Positions 1 through 11,543 of a stretch of DNA of 64,000 nt are shown one piece after another. Position 1 is the stretch's first letter. Every line of letters begins with the position of its first letter. The position numbers were made by a program, and so were the translations under genes. Where the stretch lies: the NCBI GenBank assembly GCA_905250025.1, contig CAJNOJ010000382.1:1-64000 (forward strand), written 5' to 3'. The notes under the pieces were generated by a model that was given only the letters and a program-made list of their open reading frames with translations, was not told the origin of the DNA and did no database searches. Source of the DNA: Adineta ricciae. Lineage: Eukaryota > Rotifera > Eurotatoria > Adinetida > Adinetidae.

Positions 1-1
1 T

Positions 2-178
2 TTGCAGGTGAGTTTCTATGCGTATATAATTTCATCATCACGGTTTCGTCGTCAAGTCAAATATTTGTTATTCAAGAAATGTTGGCATGGTTGTAAACAA
101 TGTTTTCGTACGAAAAGCAATAGTATTGTACCTCAGAATTCTGATATAGATGCTGTGGAAGTCGAAGAACTGTCGTAA
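2..178 (+). CDS. C-terminal fragment of a rhodopsin-like 7TM receptor (5' end outside window)
   Basis: The open frame enters from the left edge and stops with TAA at 176-178. The translated tail begins with a VSFYAYIISSSRFRRQ-like stretch: the end of TM7 followed by the basic helix 8 (FRRQVKYLLFKK) and a polar cytoplasmic tail ending in VEVEELS. The same SFYxYI..S.RFRRQ.KY pattern ends the complete receptor at 38522-39560, so this is the last exon of a related bdelloid-type GPCR. A tract resembling a splice acceptor (ttgcag) precedes GTGAGT at positions 2-7, so the exon may start near position 8. Ligand unknown. Fragment identity is fairly secure; everything upstream is missing. Confidence 0.7.
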   Translation: MQVSFYAYIISSSRFRRQVKYLLFKKCWHGCKQCFRTKSNSIVPQNSDIDAVEVEELS

Positions 179-1039
179 ACAACGCTGAATCCCGAAACAA
201 GGTTGAACTAGTCCTTTTGATTTAAGATACCCTTTGTAATTTTGTGTCTATGAATACTCTATACACTTGTTATTGGGATGTTAATTTAAGATGACGTGAA
301 AAAGATGACTGGTTGTGACAGCAAGGAATGAATTAATTTCTTTTCTTAAGGACGAAAGTGAAATTTGATGAGTATGAGTGTCCCATTATCAATTGCACTC
401 ACATGCTAGCTGTCACAATAAGCATGTCAATACGCTCAAAATTTAAACAGACCTGGTAGGGTGTATTTTGTTTGTTCATATATGATCATATTGCTTAGTT
501 TTACAACGTTGGCGATAATCGTCTGTCTACCTCTCTATCAAAGTCATTACTGTTCTATGTACTTGATGCAGGCAGCACTTTCGTTTCATATTCTTCTGAA
601 GGGGAAATTCAGGGAGAAAGTCTCCTTTAGTCAAAGAGAAACAACTCGATACACTCTTGTAAAACTATACTGAAGCTCTCAATTTCAAACTTTTTTCATT
701 TTCATCTACCTAGTATGAGATATCAGTATCTGAAATAACATTGATGCGCATTAATCAAGCTGTATAAAGATTATGATGAAGCTAAATTTATTTTCTTGAA
801 GTGCAGCACAAAAGTATACTCTTGTCTAGTTTTCAAAAAACGACTGTATTGACAAATGACTGGATTGATCTTCAACAAGTTTCATCATCGATATTGTCTT
901 CATTTTCATGCATAAATAAGTACCTAAATATCGTGATACTACGTGCTTTTGCTCGACCAGTATGAAGGGAGACGTTTGTTACGATTATAGATAAATTCCG
1001 ATCACCGACAGAATATCGGAAGACGAGACATTTCGATTA
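179..1039. other. Non-coding interval containing a dispersed repeat
   Basis: No convincing gene. The only open frame of note (about 70 codons from 461) begins with GTG and overlaps the repeat that starts near 515, so it is not accepted. The right two thirds (about 515-1010) is a copy of a repeat also present at 12.5 kb and 48.1 kb. Confidence 0.6.
515..1010 (+). repeat. Dispersed repeat, copy A of three
   Basis: About 490 bp that matches 12500-12995 almost base for base between 540 and 955, with a more diverged, deleted match at about 48080-48450. It has no open frame, no obvious terminal repeats and no target-site duplication that I can identify. Copies A and B are far more alike than B and its counterpart in the second block copy, which suggests recent copying or gene conversion between 0.5 kb and 12.5 kb. 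Confidence 0.75.
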
Positions 1040-2978
1040 GATATTCTTTTGGGAAAAATCACTGTATGCTTTCGCTTTCCATCGACTAATTTGATTGTTC
1101 TCTTTGAATATCGTAAGGATGCAGATGTCAGTGTGCATGTGATTGTTTACAAAGATGTGCCATTTACTATGGACTTGAATAGTTCACATACAAAACGTAC
1201 AGTTCTCTTTTGGTTCCATCACAATGAAATGGTTGTTATCCATCAGCAAGTTGCATTTCTCGGCGGAATCGATATGTGCTTTGGCTGATGGGATGATGAG
1301 TATATGCGATGAGTAGAGATACAACTACGGTAGGATATTACACATCTACCTCTTTTTCTCAGCCTTGTTGACCTAGGTGACGAAAACATTAGAAATTCAA
1401 TTGTACCGCAAAAAATGCAAACCGTGAATAAAATACTGTGTTAGGTTTATTTCTGTAGGGAATAATGAAAGATGATGAAATCGAAGAAACACCTGAAACA
1501 CCATCGGATTCGCTTTTCGTCAGTAGAAAAAAATCGATATTTCATGAGAAACCATTTCAATCATTTGAAAAGTACAATGAAGGTTAATCAATCATTTACG
1601 CATTCGTTTACCTATTTTGAATGAAATGAAATTTAGATCGTATTGATCGAACAACAGTCTCTCGTATGCCATAGCCTTTCATTCAGCGATGGAATGCTCT
1701 CAAAGCGAGAAAAGTAAAATATCATGAGAATAATTCGTATCCGTTTCTACTATCGAAAACGTATGATGACGAAAACGACCTTAATGACACGAACTGGAAA
1801 GCATTTCTCGAGAGTCATCCTTTCCGAGTCGATGTTCAGTGTGTTCTAACAATGGGACCATAGTCATCAGATGTAAAAATCACCGAAGCCTCTGTTCACA
1901 GTGCTTACATAGAAATGATTCAAGCTGCCCAACATTACATATTCATCGAAGTATCGATAATAACGAACGAGTTCTTTGCTATATTTCACTTTTGTTATTG
2001 TATTTTTGAGCATCAATTTTTCGTTACTGGTTCACATGCGGATATCCATAACCAAATCGGTGACGCTCTTTATCAATAAATAGTTCGAACACATCAGTAA
2101 ACATAAACTTTGGTTTTTTTAATTATGCTTTATATTTTATTCGTTAGGGTTCAAGAAAAGTTTCGAGTTTATATTTTTCTTCGTCTCTTGCTCGGTTTCT
2201 ATGATGTTTCATCTGTACTGAATGAACTTTATTTGATCATGTGTTCAACTACAAAAGGCGAAGGTTCACTATTCAGTTGATTAGAAAACGCTGGTAAAAT
2301 ACCATCTTCTTCTATTACTTCTCTTAGTTTGTTTCAGGTATTCCAATTCACGATTAAATTAACTTTTTCGGAATGCGTAATCATGACATTCTGCTGGGTA
2401 ATCTAGTAAGTGTGATAAATAAAGTAATGCGATGTCTCATGAAATGTATGAAGATAACAGAAATCATCTACGTTCATTCGAAAATAATGATTACTGACGA
2501 TCGCACGGCAATCTGTGGCAGCGTCAATATCAATGATCGATCGTTACTTAGAGATTGGAATAATGAAATATGTGTAATAATAACTGATGTTGAAACAAAA
2601 CAAGCTTGATTCAATGGTCAATCTGTTCAAGTCGGACGATTTTCATTCTAGCTGGCGAAAGAAAATCTTTTTTGTAAGTTAATAAAATACTGACTAATGA
2701 ATGAGTTTTACTGACAAACTTCTCCCAGAATGATGTTAGGTATTCAATTCGAAAATTCACTTGAGATTCATATCAATGATCCAGTGTGCAATAAGTTTTA
2801 TCAATACTTTCGAGATATTGCAAGAAAAAATACACTGATCTGTGAAGAAATCTTTGCGACTCTACCTGGCAATCGTGTTAGATCAAATCGATGGATACAA
2901 AGGAATATCCTTATTGAAAGACACGGATCCTATTCGAGTATGCATAACGATAGATTGATCAAATATACTTCTCTTTGA
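1040..2978 (+). pseudogene. Phospholipase D (PLD1/2-type) pseudogene
   Basis: Successive fragments in shifting frames follow the order of eukaryotic phospholipase D, which hydrolyses phosphatidylcholine to phosphatidic acid and choline. At 1049-1288 is the first HKD region, but the HxKxxxxD motif is spoiled (HHNEMVVIH: Lys and Asp lost). At about 1635-1950 is a stretch matching the FIQRWN...YPFLL and E.SxHxAYxxMI..AxHYIFIE segments. At 2373-2609 is the second HKD, still recognisable as HSKIMITDD...GSVNINDRS. At 2730-2978 is the C-terminal DPVCNKFYQYFRDIARKN...EIF.TLP region. In-frame stops (about 1286, 1851, 2066, 2607) and several frame changes make it non-functional. N-terminal PX/PH regions are not seen. 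Confidence 0.85.
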
Positions 2979-3155
2979 CTTCTTTTACTCAGGCTTAACA
3001 TTTTGACGGTGCAAGACGGTTTATCATTATTTTTCGGCACCTGTGTTATAATCGGTGGTAAACTGTCCTATGATGACATTGTTTTCTATAAGGTATCGAC
3101 TTAGTTGAATAAAACACTAAAAGACCACTCTGTGCCTATACTCGAAATATTTAAG

Positions 3156-3263
3156 GAAGAGTTTATTTCATAAGTTATATTTAACAATACAAAAAACCGC
3201 AGTGGCATCTACAGCTAAAGTTAGAAAATGTATATTGAGTTATCGTGACCAATTTCAGTTCCA
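3156..3263 (+). repeat. 108-bp exact direct repeat, left copy (assembly overlap)
   Basis: The sequence immediately left of the N at 3264 is identical to 6242-6349, immediately right of the N at 6241. This is the signature of two contig ends that overlap but were scaffolded around an intervening contig. Confidence 0.9.
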
Positions 3264-3264
3264 N
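3264..3264. other. Single-N scaffold join
   Basis: A single ambiguous base at which non-coding sequence changes abruptly to the middle of an FG-GAP repeat domain. It is read as a contig junction, not a real breakpoint. Confidence 0.85.
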
Positions 3265-6240
3265 GATCGGCGTCGGAGATCTCAATGGAGATGATCGATT
3301 GGATATATTTACTGTTAATATCGGACTGAACAACACTGCTTTACTTCTGGGTTTGGGCGATGGCAGTTTTTCCAATGTTATAATGAATACAACTGGATCT
3401 ACTTCATCCATCTCATTTGTCTTATGTGATTATAATAAAGATAATCGGTTGGATGCAATCATCGTTAGTAATGACACTGGAAGTATTGAACTTCTCAAAG
3501 GCCATTTTGCAGGTTTTCCATCATACGCAAAGCACGATGTTGGGTACCATCCGACGACTGTAGCTGTCAATGATTTTAACCATGATGGAATATTAGATAT
3601 GATACTTCTTAGTAACACAGATGATATGATGATGGTGTCTTTTGGATACGGTAATGGAACATTCCAAAGTCCGAATCTCTATGCAACGAACGACAGTCCA
3701 TATTCCTTAGCGATGGGTGACTTTAACAACGACACAAATATAGACGTAGTTGTTGCTAATAGAGATAGTCAAAATATTTGTGTATATCTTGGCAACAGTG
3801 ACGGTACTTTTGAAACTCCATCGAACTATTCAACGGGCTCCCGGCCAGTGTTCGCAGCTGTTGGTGATTTTAATAACGATCACCGTCTGGATATTGTTGT
3901 TGCTAACTATGGTAGCAGAAGTGTGGGTGTCTTCTTAGGATACGGTAATGGCAGTTTTACAACTCAACGAAGATACTCAAGTGGTTATAGACCATATTGC
4001 ATAGCAATAAGTGACTTAGATAATGATAATCAAGTCGATCTAGTTGTAGTCAACTATAGTAACAAAACTATAACTGTTCTTAAGGGATATAACAATGGAA
4101 GTTTTGGAAATCCAACAACATATGGAACTGGTACACACCCATACTTTGTAGCGGTTGCTGACTTGAATAATGACAATCGAATGGATATTGTTGTTGCCAA
4201 TTATATAAGCGGTACGGTGAGTGTTATATTAGGAGATCGTAACGGTACCTTTGCAACACAAGTTACATATGGAGTGGGTAGCGCACCAGCATGGATAGTT
4301 ATTGTCGATTTAAATAATGACACACGATTAGATCTTATTGTCAGTTGCTCTGGAGTGACAAGTGTGTACATTTTATGTGGACTCGGTAATGGTTTGTTCG
4401 AAGCTGCAGTGACATATCGTGCGTACGTAAACGCATTCTCTGTAGCAGTTGGAGATCTAAATAATGATAAACGGCTGGACTTAATTCTAACAGCCAATAG
4501 TGGTACCAAAGTAAATATATTACTCCAGTCTGATACAGGTGCTCTGGTAACCGACTTAATATATGCCTCTGGTGGTGGTTCCAAATTACAGTCGATGGCC
4601 ATTTGCGACCTGAATAACGATGGTCGACTAGACATGGTTGTTGCGAATTATGGTACTGATGATATTTCAATTCTGTTTGGTACTGACAATGAGACCTTCC
4701 TCAATCGACTCACGATTGGCATGGAAGCGAATTCTCAACCTACGTCAGTTGCTATTGGCCATTTCAATGAGGATTCTCAATTAGATATTGCAGTAGCCCT
4801 TTCTGGTTTTCGTCAAGTTGGAATCTTACTTGGAGATGGTCGAGGATCTTTCATCCGTCAAGCATCCCACCAGGTTCCTTCTGAATCTCCTCCGTTCGTT
4901 ATTTCCTCTGGAGATTTTAATAATGATGGACGAACAGAAATTGTTGTTGGATACGGTGATAGCGATGAGATCGATGTGCTTACTGTGTTGAATTCTGGAT
5001 CATTTGCAGATCCGCAGACATATTTAGTTGGAATAAATCCACGGTTTATAGTCCTCGCAGATATGAATAACGACAGTTATGCTGACATGATGGTTGTTAA
5101 CTATGATTCTGACAGTGTAAGCGTCTTCTTAGGAGTTGGAAACGGCAGTTTTCAATACGAATCAACATATTCGGTTGAAAGCAGTCCAACTTCTGCAGCT
5201 GTCGGCGATTTCAATAACGACGATCGGCTCGATCTAGTTGTTACCAGTGATGAGACTGTAAATCTTGCTCTATTTCTAGGATTCGGCAATGGATCCTTTG
5301 GAGTTCTTATGACAATTACAATTGACTATACTTCAGCATCTATGGCTGTGGGTGATTTTAACAACGATAGAAACCTTGATATACTTGTGCGATCGTCCGA
5401 TGGATTAATTGTGTTACGAGGCTACGGTAATGGCTCGTTTGCATCTGAAACTATCGACTCAGATTATTCTCCTCCACGCTACATTTTTGCGGCTGATTTT
5501 AATAACGATACTTATCTGGATTTTGCTGTTGCTAACTATGATTTTGATAATATTGGAATTTTTCTGAACTATGGTAATGGATCATTTACACCACAGACTA
5601 CGTTTTCGGTGGACACCGGTCCAATCACATTAGCAGTTGGGCATTTAGATGATGATGGCCGATTAGACATTGTTGCAGGTACTATAGGCTATCGTACAGT
5701 GACAATTCTACTAGGAAACGGCGATGGATCTTTCCAAAATGAAATCATATATTCAGTAGGTAGTCTTCCGCAATCAGTAGTGATTGGTGATTATAATAAT
5801 GATGGATACTCAGATATAGTTGCTGCCAATGTTGGTAGCAATTGTCTTAGTGTTCTCTTGGGATATGGCGATGGACGATTCGCGCCTCAAATCACATATC
5901 AAACTGGTTCTAGTCCACGGTTTATCGTTGGTAGTGATCTAAATAGTGACGCTAAACTTGATATTGTGGTCGCGAACGCAGGTGATAACACCGTTACTGT
6001 CTGGTTTGGCTGTTCAAACCTTATTTTTGGAAAGCAAACCACTCTTTCGATTGACTACAGTTCCAAATCACCATCGTTTACCATTCATGATTTTAACCAT
6101 GATAATTACACGGACATCATTGTTGCTAATTCATACAACAATAATATCAGTGTTTTTCTTGGCTACGGTAATTTTTCATTTACAAATCGAACAGTCTATT
6201 CAACAGGTGCAGCATCATCTCCATATTCTATAGCAAGTGG
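3265..6240 (+). CDS. FG-GAP/VCBS repeat propeller protein, internal fragment (both ends missing)
   Basis: One uninterrupted frame of about 990 residues made of roughly 20 tandem units of about 48 residues. Each unit has the calcium-binding loop DFNNDxxLDIVVAN followed by VFLGxGNGSF. This is the FG-GAP/VCBS repeat that folds into integrin-alpha-like beta-propellers, usually extracellular and Ca2+-binding. Asn-rich glycosylation sites (NGS, NGT) recur. It begins and ends mid-repeat at N joins. From about 4165 on it aligns with 7901-9968, with roughly 88-93 percent protein identity over most of its length. It therefore looks like a second allele, ohnologue or paralogue of the gene at 7509-10369, inserted here by scaffolding. 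Its 5' third supplies blades missing from that gene. Confidence 0.88.
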
Positions 6241-6241
6241 N
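6241..6241. other. Single-N scaffold join
   Basis: The FG-GAP reading frame is cut mid-repeat (after SIASG) and the next base begins the right copy of the 108-bp duplication. Confidence 0.85.
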
Positions 6242-6349
6242 GAAGAGTTTATTTCATAAGTTATATTTAACAATACAAAAAACCGCAGTGGCATCTACAG
6301 CTAAAGTTAGAAAATGTATATTGAGTTATCGTGACCAATTTCAGTTCCA
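6242..6349 (+). repeat. 108-bp exact direct repeat, right copy (assembly overlap)
   Basis: Identical to 3156-3263; see that entry. Confidence 0.9.
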
Positions 6350-7508
6350 TAGCTGGCTCAGGCGGCACCAGTGATGCGATCAGAATTTAGCAGTTTTGAC
6401 AATCTTTTATGGATTTTCGATCGTTTGTGTACAAATACATCTGTCATTTTCTAGCTGATAAACTGTCAGTGTGCTCTCCAACTCTACGATCGATTTTTCT
6501 CCGATTCGCAGCATATGGAATGCCACTTGTGCAATACATATATGTACACGCACGCCATCTGTCCGATGGAACTGGTTCTATATGAAAACTAAACACATAA
6601 CTGAAAATAGTACCTATTTTCAATAATTACGGCGATGTTCATTTCTCGGCGTTTGCTAGTAGAAACTAGATGTCTTCGCCGTCGGCGCATTCGCCAGTAA
6701 TTAATATTTTTATTGCATTTTTTGCGCGACAGAACACACCGTAACGTTTATACATAACAAAAAAAAAGGTTAAACAGCTATTTTATCATGTGTATATATC
6801 CAGTTATACGTCAGTTTGTGCCTCATTTCACAATTAAAAAAAGGTATAGAAAGCACGCTTATTATATCGCGTGAATGCGTGTGATAGGGCTCGGATTTAA
6901 AATTACGCTCTTTCGAAAATTTATGTGAGTGTTTATAGAGAGCGTTTCATAGAAACTTTTTGTTTTGTTACGATCCTTTCGAAAGCGTCACGTGAAATGA
7001 TGTACAATTATTAAGGTAGGAACGGATACTACTGTTTTACTGATAGAAGCGGAGTTAATACTGGTAAGGATTTCGATTTTTCATTCGAGCGAGTTTGGAG
7101 TGGTAACAGAACTATAGTTGATGGAGATGTTTACTATCATCTGTACGACAAAGATTTCTCACTGTGAGAGATCTGTACTTTAGACATTCAACACTCAAAC
7201 TCGAATATAAACTCAAAGAATAAAGCCAAAGTTCAACCTCAAGACTTTAGAATTGTTTTATCCCTAGTTACACTCTAAGTTTGCCCACTCACGTTCCAAG
7301 AAAAGGAAAAGATGAAATACAGATCAACCATAAAAATCTATCAACCGAATATTTTAGTGTCTTATACTTAGTTTTCATATATCTCGCTATGACTCTCTAG
7401 ACGAGGTCGAAATGTACTTTTAGATCATATATTTACCTCTGCCTATAAACGACTAAGAAAGACGGTGTTTTTGTCACTTGATTGTATCCATTTGTCGAAC
7501 GGTACACT
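6350..7508. other. Non-coding interval upstream of the FG-GAP gene
   Basis: AT-rich, with stops in all frames and no recognisable domain. It presumably holds the promoter and 5' leader of the FG-GAP gene that starts at 7509. No TATA-like element could be assigned with confidence. Confidence 0.5.
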
Positions 7509-10369
7509 ATGGATCAGGTATGAAACATTATTCGAATATGATTGTGGTACATCTTTTAGTTTATTCCATTTAGATTGAAATGCTCACTACTGATCGACAC
7601 ATTACTTCGGTAGAACGTGCGGTTGCTGGCATTCCAATGCATAACAATTCTGAACTATTTTCGAACACACAGTCTACATTCGATTTCTATGATGAAACAC
7701 AAGAGAAGGATGAAATCAGCATTTCGAATCCTTCACATGAGCTGTGCGTGTTTCTTTTTCTTTAAATTCAATTTTGAATACTTTTTCTTCAGAAAACGTT
7801 CCATTCTTGGAACACCGAGCGGCATTCTCCGTATCTTCTTATCTTCTACATTCATTTGTACCATGATGACTATTGGAATTATCATCGTTTGTTTAACTGN
7901 AATAATGACAGCCGAATGGATATTGTTGTTGCTAATTATATAAGCGATACGGTGAGTGTTATATTAGGAGATCGTAACGGTACCTTTGCAACACAAGTTA
8001 CATATGGAGTGGGTAGCGCACCAGCATGGATAGTTATTGTCGATTTAAATAATGACACACGATTAGATCTTATTGTCGGTTGTTCTGGAGTGTCAAATGT
8101 GTACATTTTATTTGGACTCGATAATGGTTTGTTCGAAGCTGCAATATCGTATCCTGCGCACGCAAAACCATTCTCTGTAGCAGTTGGAGATCTAAATAAT
8201 GATAAACGACTGGACTTAATTCTAACAGACACCAGTAGTACCAAAGCAAGTATATTACTCCAGTCTAATACAGGTGCTCTGGTAACCGACTTAACATATG
8301 CACCTGGTGGTGGTTCCAAATTACAGTCGATAGCCATTCGCAGCCTGAATAACGATAGTCGACTAGACATGGTTGTTGCGAATTATGGTACTGATGATAT
8401 TTCAATTCTGTTTAGTACTGACAATGAGACTCTCCTCAATCGACTCACGATTGGCATGGAATCGAATTCTCAACCTACGTCAGTTGCTATTGGCCATTTC
8501 AATGATGATTCTCAATTAGATATTGCAGTAGCTCTTTCTGGTTTTCGTCAAGTTGGAATCTTACTTGGAGATGGTCGAGGATCTTTTATCCGTCAAGCAA
8601 CCCACCAGGTTCCTTCTGAATCTCGTCCGTTCGTTATTTCCTCTGGAGATTTTAATAATGATGGACGAACAGAAATTGTTGTTGGATACGGTGATAGTGA
8701 TGAGATCGATGTGCTTACTGTGTTGAATTCTGGATCGTTTGCGGATCCGCAGACATATTTAGTTGGATTTAGTCCAGGGTTTATAGTCCTAGCAGATATG
8801 AATAACGACAGTTATGCTGACATGATGGTTGTTAACTATGATTCTGACAGTGTAAGCGTCTTCTTAGGAGTTAGGAACGGTAGTTTTCAATATGAATCAA
8901 CATATTCGGTTGAAAGCAGTCCAACTTCTGCAGCTGTCGGTGATTTCAATAACGACGATCGGCTCGATCTAGTTGTTACCAATGGTGACACTGAAAATCT
9001 TGCTCTATTTCTAGGATTCGGCAATGGATCCTTTGGGATTGTGATAACAATTAAAATTGACTATACTGCAGCATCTATGGCTGTGGGTGATTTTAACAAC
9101 GATAGAAACCTTGATATACTTTTGGGATCGCCTAATAGAGTAATTATGTTACGAGGCTATGGTAATGGCTCGTTTGCATCTGAAACTGTCTATTCAAATT
9201 ATTCTTCTCCACGCTACATCTTCGTCGCTGATTTTAATAACGATACTTATCTGGATTTTGCTGTTGCTAATTATGATTTTGATAATGTTGGAATTTTTCT
9301 GAACTATGGTAATGGATCATTTACACCACAAACTACGTTTTCAGTGGACTCAAAGCCAATCACATTAGCAGTTGGGGATTTAGACGATGACGGCCGATTA
9401 GACATTGTTGCAGGTACTATAGGCCATCGTACAGTGACAATTCGGCTAGGAAACGGCGATGGATCTTTCCAAAAGAAAATCATATATTCAGTAGGTATTC
9501 TTCCAGAATCAGTAGTAATTGGTGATTTTAATAATGATGGACACTTAGATATAATTGCTGCCAATGTTGGTAGCAATTATCTTAGTGTTCTCTTGGGATA
9601 TGGTGATGGACGATTCGCGCCTCAAAATAAATATCAAACTGGCTCTGGTGCGCGGTTTATCGCTTCTAAGGATCTAAATAGTGACGCTAAACTTGATGTT
9701 GTGGTCGCGAACATAGGTGATAACACCGTTACTGTCTGGTTTGGCTGTTCAAATCTTATTTTTGGAAAGCAAACCACTCTTTCGATTGACTACAGTTCCA
9801 AATCACCATCGTTTACCATTCATGATTTTAACCATGATAATTACACGGACATCATTGTTGCTAATTCATACAACAATAATATCAGTGTTTTTCTTGGCTA
9901 CGGTAATTTTTCATTTACAAATCGAACAGTCTATTCAACAGGTGCAGCATCATCTCCATATTCTATAGCAAGTGGCGATTTTAATCATGACAATCACTTA
10001 GATCTAGCTGTCGCTGATTTTCTTTCTAATACTATCGAGATATTTTCTGGCGATGGAAACGGTTCATTCTCTCCCAATCAGACAACCTATTCAACCGGTT
10101 CATCCTCGTCTCCCTCTTCGTTAGCTGTTGATTATTTTAACAATGATACGAATCTCGATATCATTGTTATTAATTATAACAACAATAGATTTGGAGTATT
10201 TCTTGGTCGAGGCGATGGAACATTCGACAACATGCTCTCATACTCGATGCCTTATGGATCAAATCCATTTGCGGTTGCAACTGGTGATTTTAGTAAAGAT
10301 GGAAAAGTGGATTTTGCTGTAGCAAACAAAGCCACTGATAGTTTGAGCATTTATGTCCAGACATGTTAG
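7509..10369 (+). CDS. Membrane-anchored FG-GAP/VCBS repeat protein (interrupted by an assembly gap)
   Basis: Start ATG at 7509 (MDQ). Model: exon 1 7509-7517, exon 2 7574-7743, exon 3 7793-7899, then the gap and 7901-10369. Frames join exactly across the 56-bp and 49-bp introns (phases 0 and 2). The first ~60 residues are polar. They are followed by KRSILG...RIF and a hydrophobic TM of about 22 residues, which suggests a type II anchor with the propeller outside. After the N, about 17 FG-GAP repeats (D.N.D..LDIVVAN / GxGNGSF) run to the stop, ending in SLSIYVQTC. The frame changes at the N, so sequence is missing there; the fragment at 3265-4165 shows what the absent blades look like. An AATAAA lies at 10465-10470. 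Role unknown; adhesion or surface recognition is the usual inference. Confidence 0.8.
7900..7900. other. Single-N scaffold join inside the FG-GAP gene
   Basis: The coding frame of the TM exon (position mod 3 = 0) does not continue into the repeat domain (mod 3 = 2), and the repeat domain starts mid-blade. Coding sequence is missing. Confidence 0.85.
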
Positions 10370-10464
10370 AAATTTTCTTGTAATTTTAAAAGAAAAACTT
10401 TCCCTACATGTATACATGTGGGTTTTTATTCAATCGTTTTAATGAAGCTTTTTTCTATTTGTTC

Positions 10465-10470
10465 AATAAA
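10465..10470 (+). terminator. Poly(A) signal of the FG-GAP gene
   Basis: AATAAA about 95 bp after the TAG stop, within an AT-rich 3' region. Confidence 0.5.
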
Positions 10471-10990
10471 TTGACTTGATGAAAATATTGTGGAAACAAT
10501 TTCATGTACAATATTACGTTTTATTAAACAAGTAACGCTCGTCTGTGAACTCGCTCAGCTCTTTCTCGTAGAAATCATCCTCTATAATATCACGGAAGTT
10601 TCTGTTTATATAATATGTAAAACCTGATTTGAGATTCGTAATTCTCGACTTCGAAAACCCTTCGGTCAAACTTCACCAAAAAACAATTTTTCCGTAAAAA
10701 ATAACCCTTTTCCTAAAAAATTTTTTTTATGAAAAATTTCAAAAAAATAACATCAGATTCGAAGTCTCCGCATCGAAATACATCTGGAAATGTGTTTTCG
10801 AAAAAATCGATTTTCAAGGTTTTTTTGACCCTGCGGACATACAAGCAAACAAGCAAGCAAACAATTTATGTTTCTAAGACTCTTCTTTACGAGAAAGAGA
10901 ACATGCCTCATCGTTAAGCGGTTTGTTATATAATAAACTTCACTGAATGAACCAAGTCGCATGTCTGCTATACCAGTATTAACTAGTTTT

Positions 10991-11543
10991 TGTGAAACAC
11001 GATCTGAAAGAGAGTGTTGAAGTGTGTAGGGGCAGAAATTTGGACCCTCCCCCCACAGACGTTACAGACGCTGGAAAACCACATCACAGACGTTACAGAC
11101 GCCCCAAAAACCAGTCAAATACCGTTGTAAACAAGCGCAAAAGCCCTGTGACAAACCGTTACCGTCTGGCCTTGACTGTTACTCACTGTTTTCTGTAAAA
11201 GGTGTACCTAAAAAATGAAGAGAGAGAGAGAGAGGTTGTTATGTGAAAAGGCAAATAAGCTCTATATCTTTGTCTGACAGACAGGGTGGCTCTCAACTTC
11301 GTTACGTCGACCCACGTAGATCTCACCGTCAACACAGATCGGGATCGGTTAATGGAAGCGCAATAGGAAGCATCACATATTGTGACCGATGAAACGAAGC
11401 TCTTTTAACAAGCAGCGGACATCACTATTGAGAATGATATGTTATTTTCAACAGCTTAAGTTTAAATAAATAGGAATGCACACTGGGAAGTAAATTGACC
11501 ATTCTATGTGTTGAAAGTTTCTCCAGTTGGATCGTGTTTCACA
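10991..11543. mobile_element. MITE-like non-autonomous DNA element with 14-bp terminal inverted repeats
   Basis: A perfect inverted repeat, TGTGAAACACGATC at 10991-11004 and its reverse complement at 11530-11543, bounds a 553-bp non-coding segment absent from the matching place in copy 2 of the block. Flanks are T-rich on both sides (tttt), so the target-site duplication is ambiguous. Inside are two copies of ACAGACGTTACAGACGC (near 11055 and 11087) and a GA run. No transposase is encoded. Family not identified. Confidence 0.6.

Noticed and set aside
461-673. 70-codon open frame with a hydrophobic start
   Set aside because: It begins with GTG, overlaps a dispersed non-coding repeat and has no counterpart frame in the other repeat copies.
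4201-4670. Long minus-strand open frames within the FG-GAP region (also 7936-8370 and 9304-9576)
   Set aside because: They are antisense shadows of the periodic FG-GAP coding sequence and repeat with it.
10753-10917. Open frames on both strands near 10.75-10.95 kb
   Set aside because: AT-rich and simple in composition (AAA/TTT and CAAGCAAACAAGC runs); no domain.
11219-11234. GA microsatellite as a GAGA-type promoter element
   Set aside because: It lies inside the MITE-like insertion and is not next to a gene.
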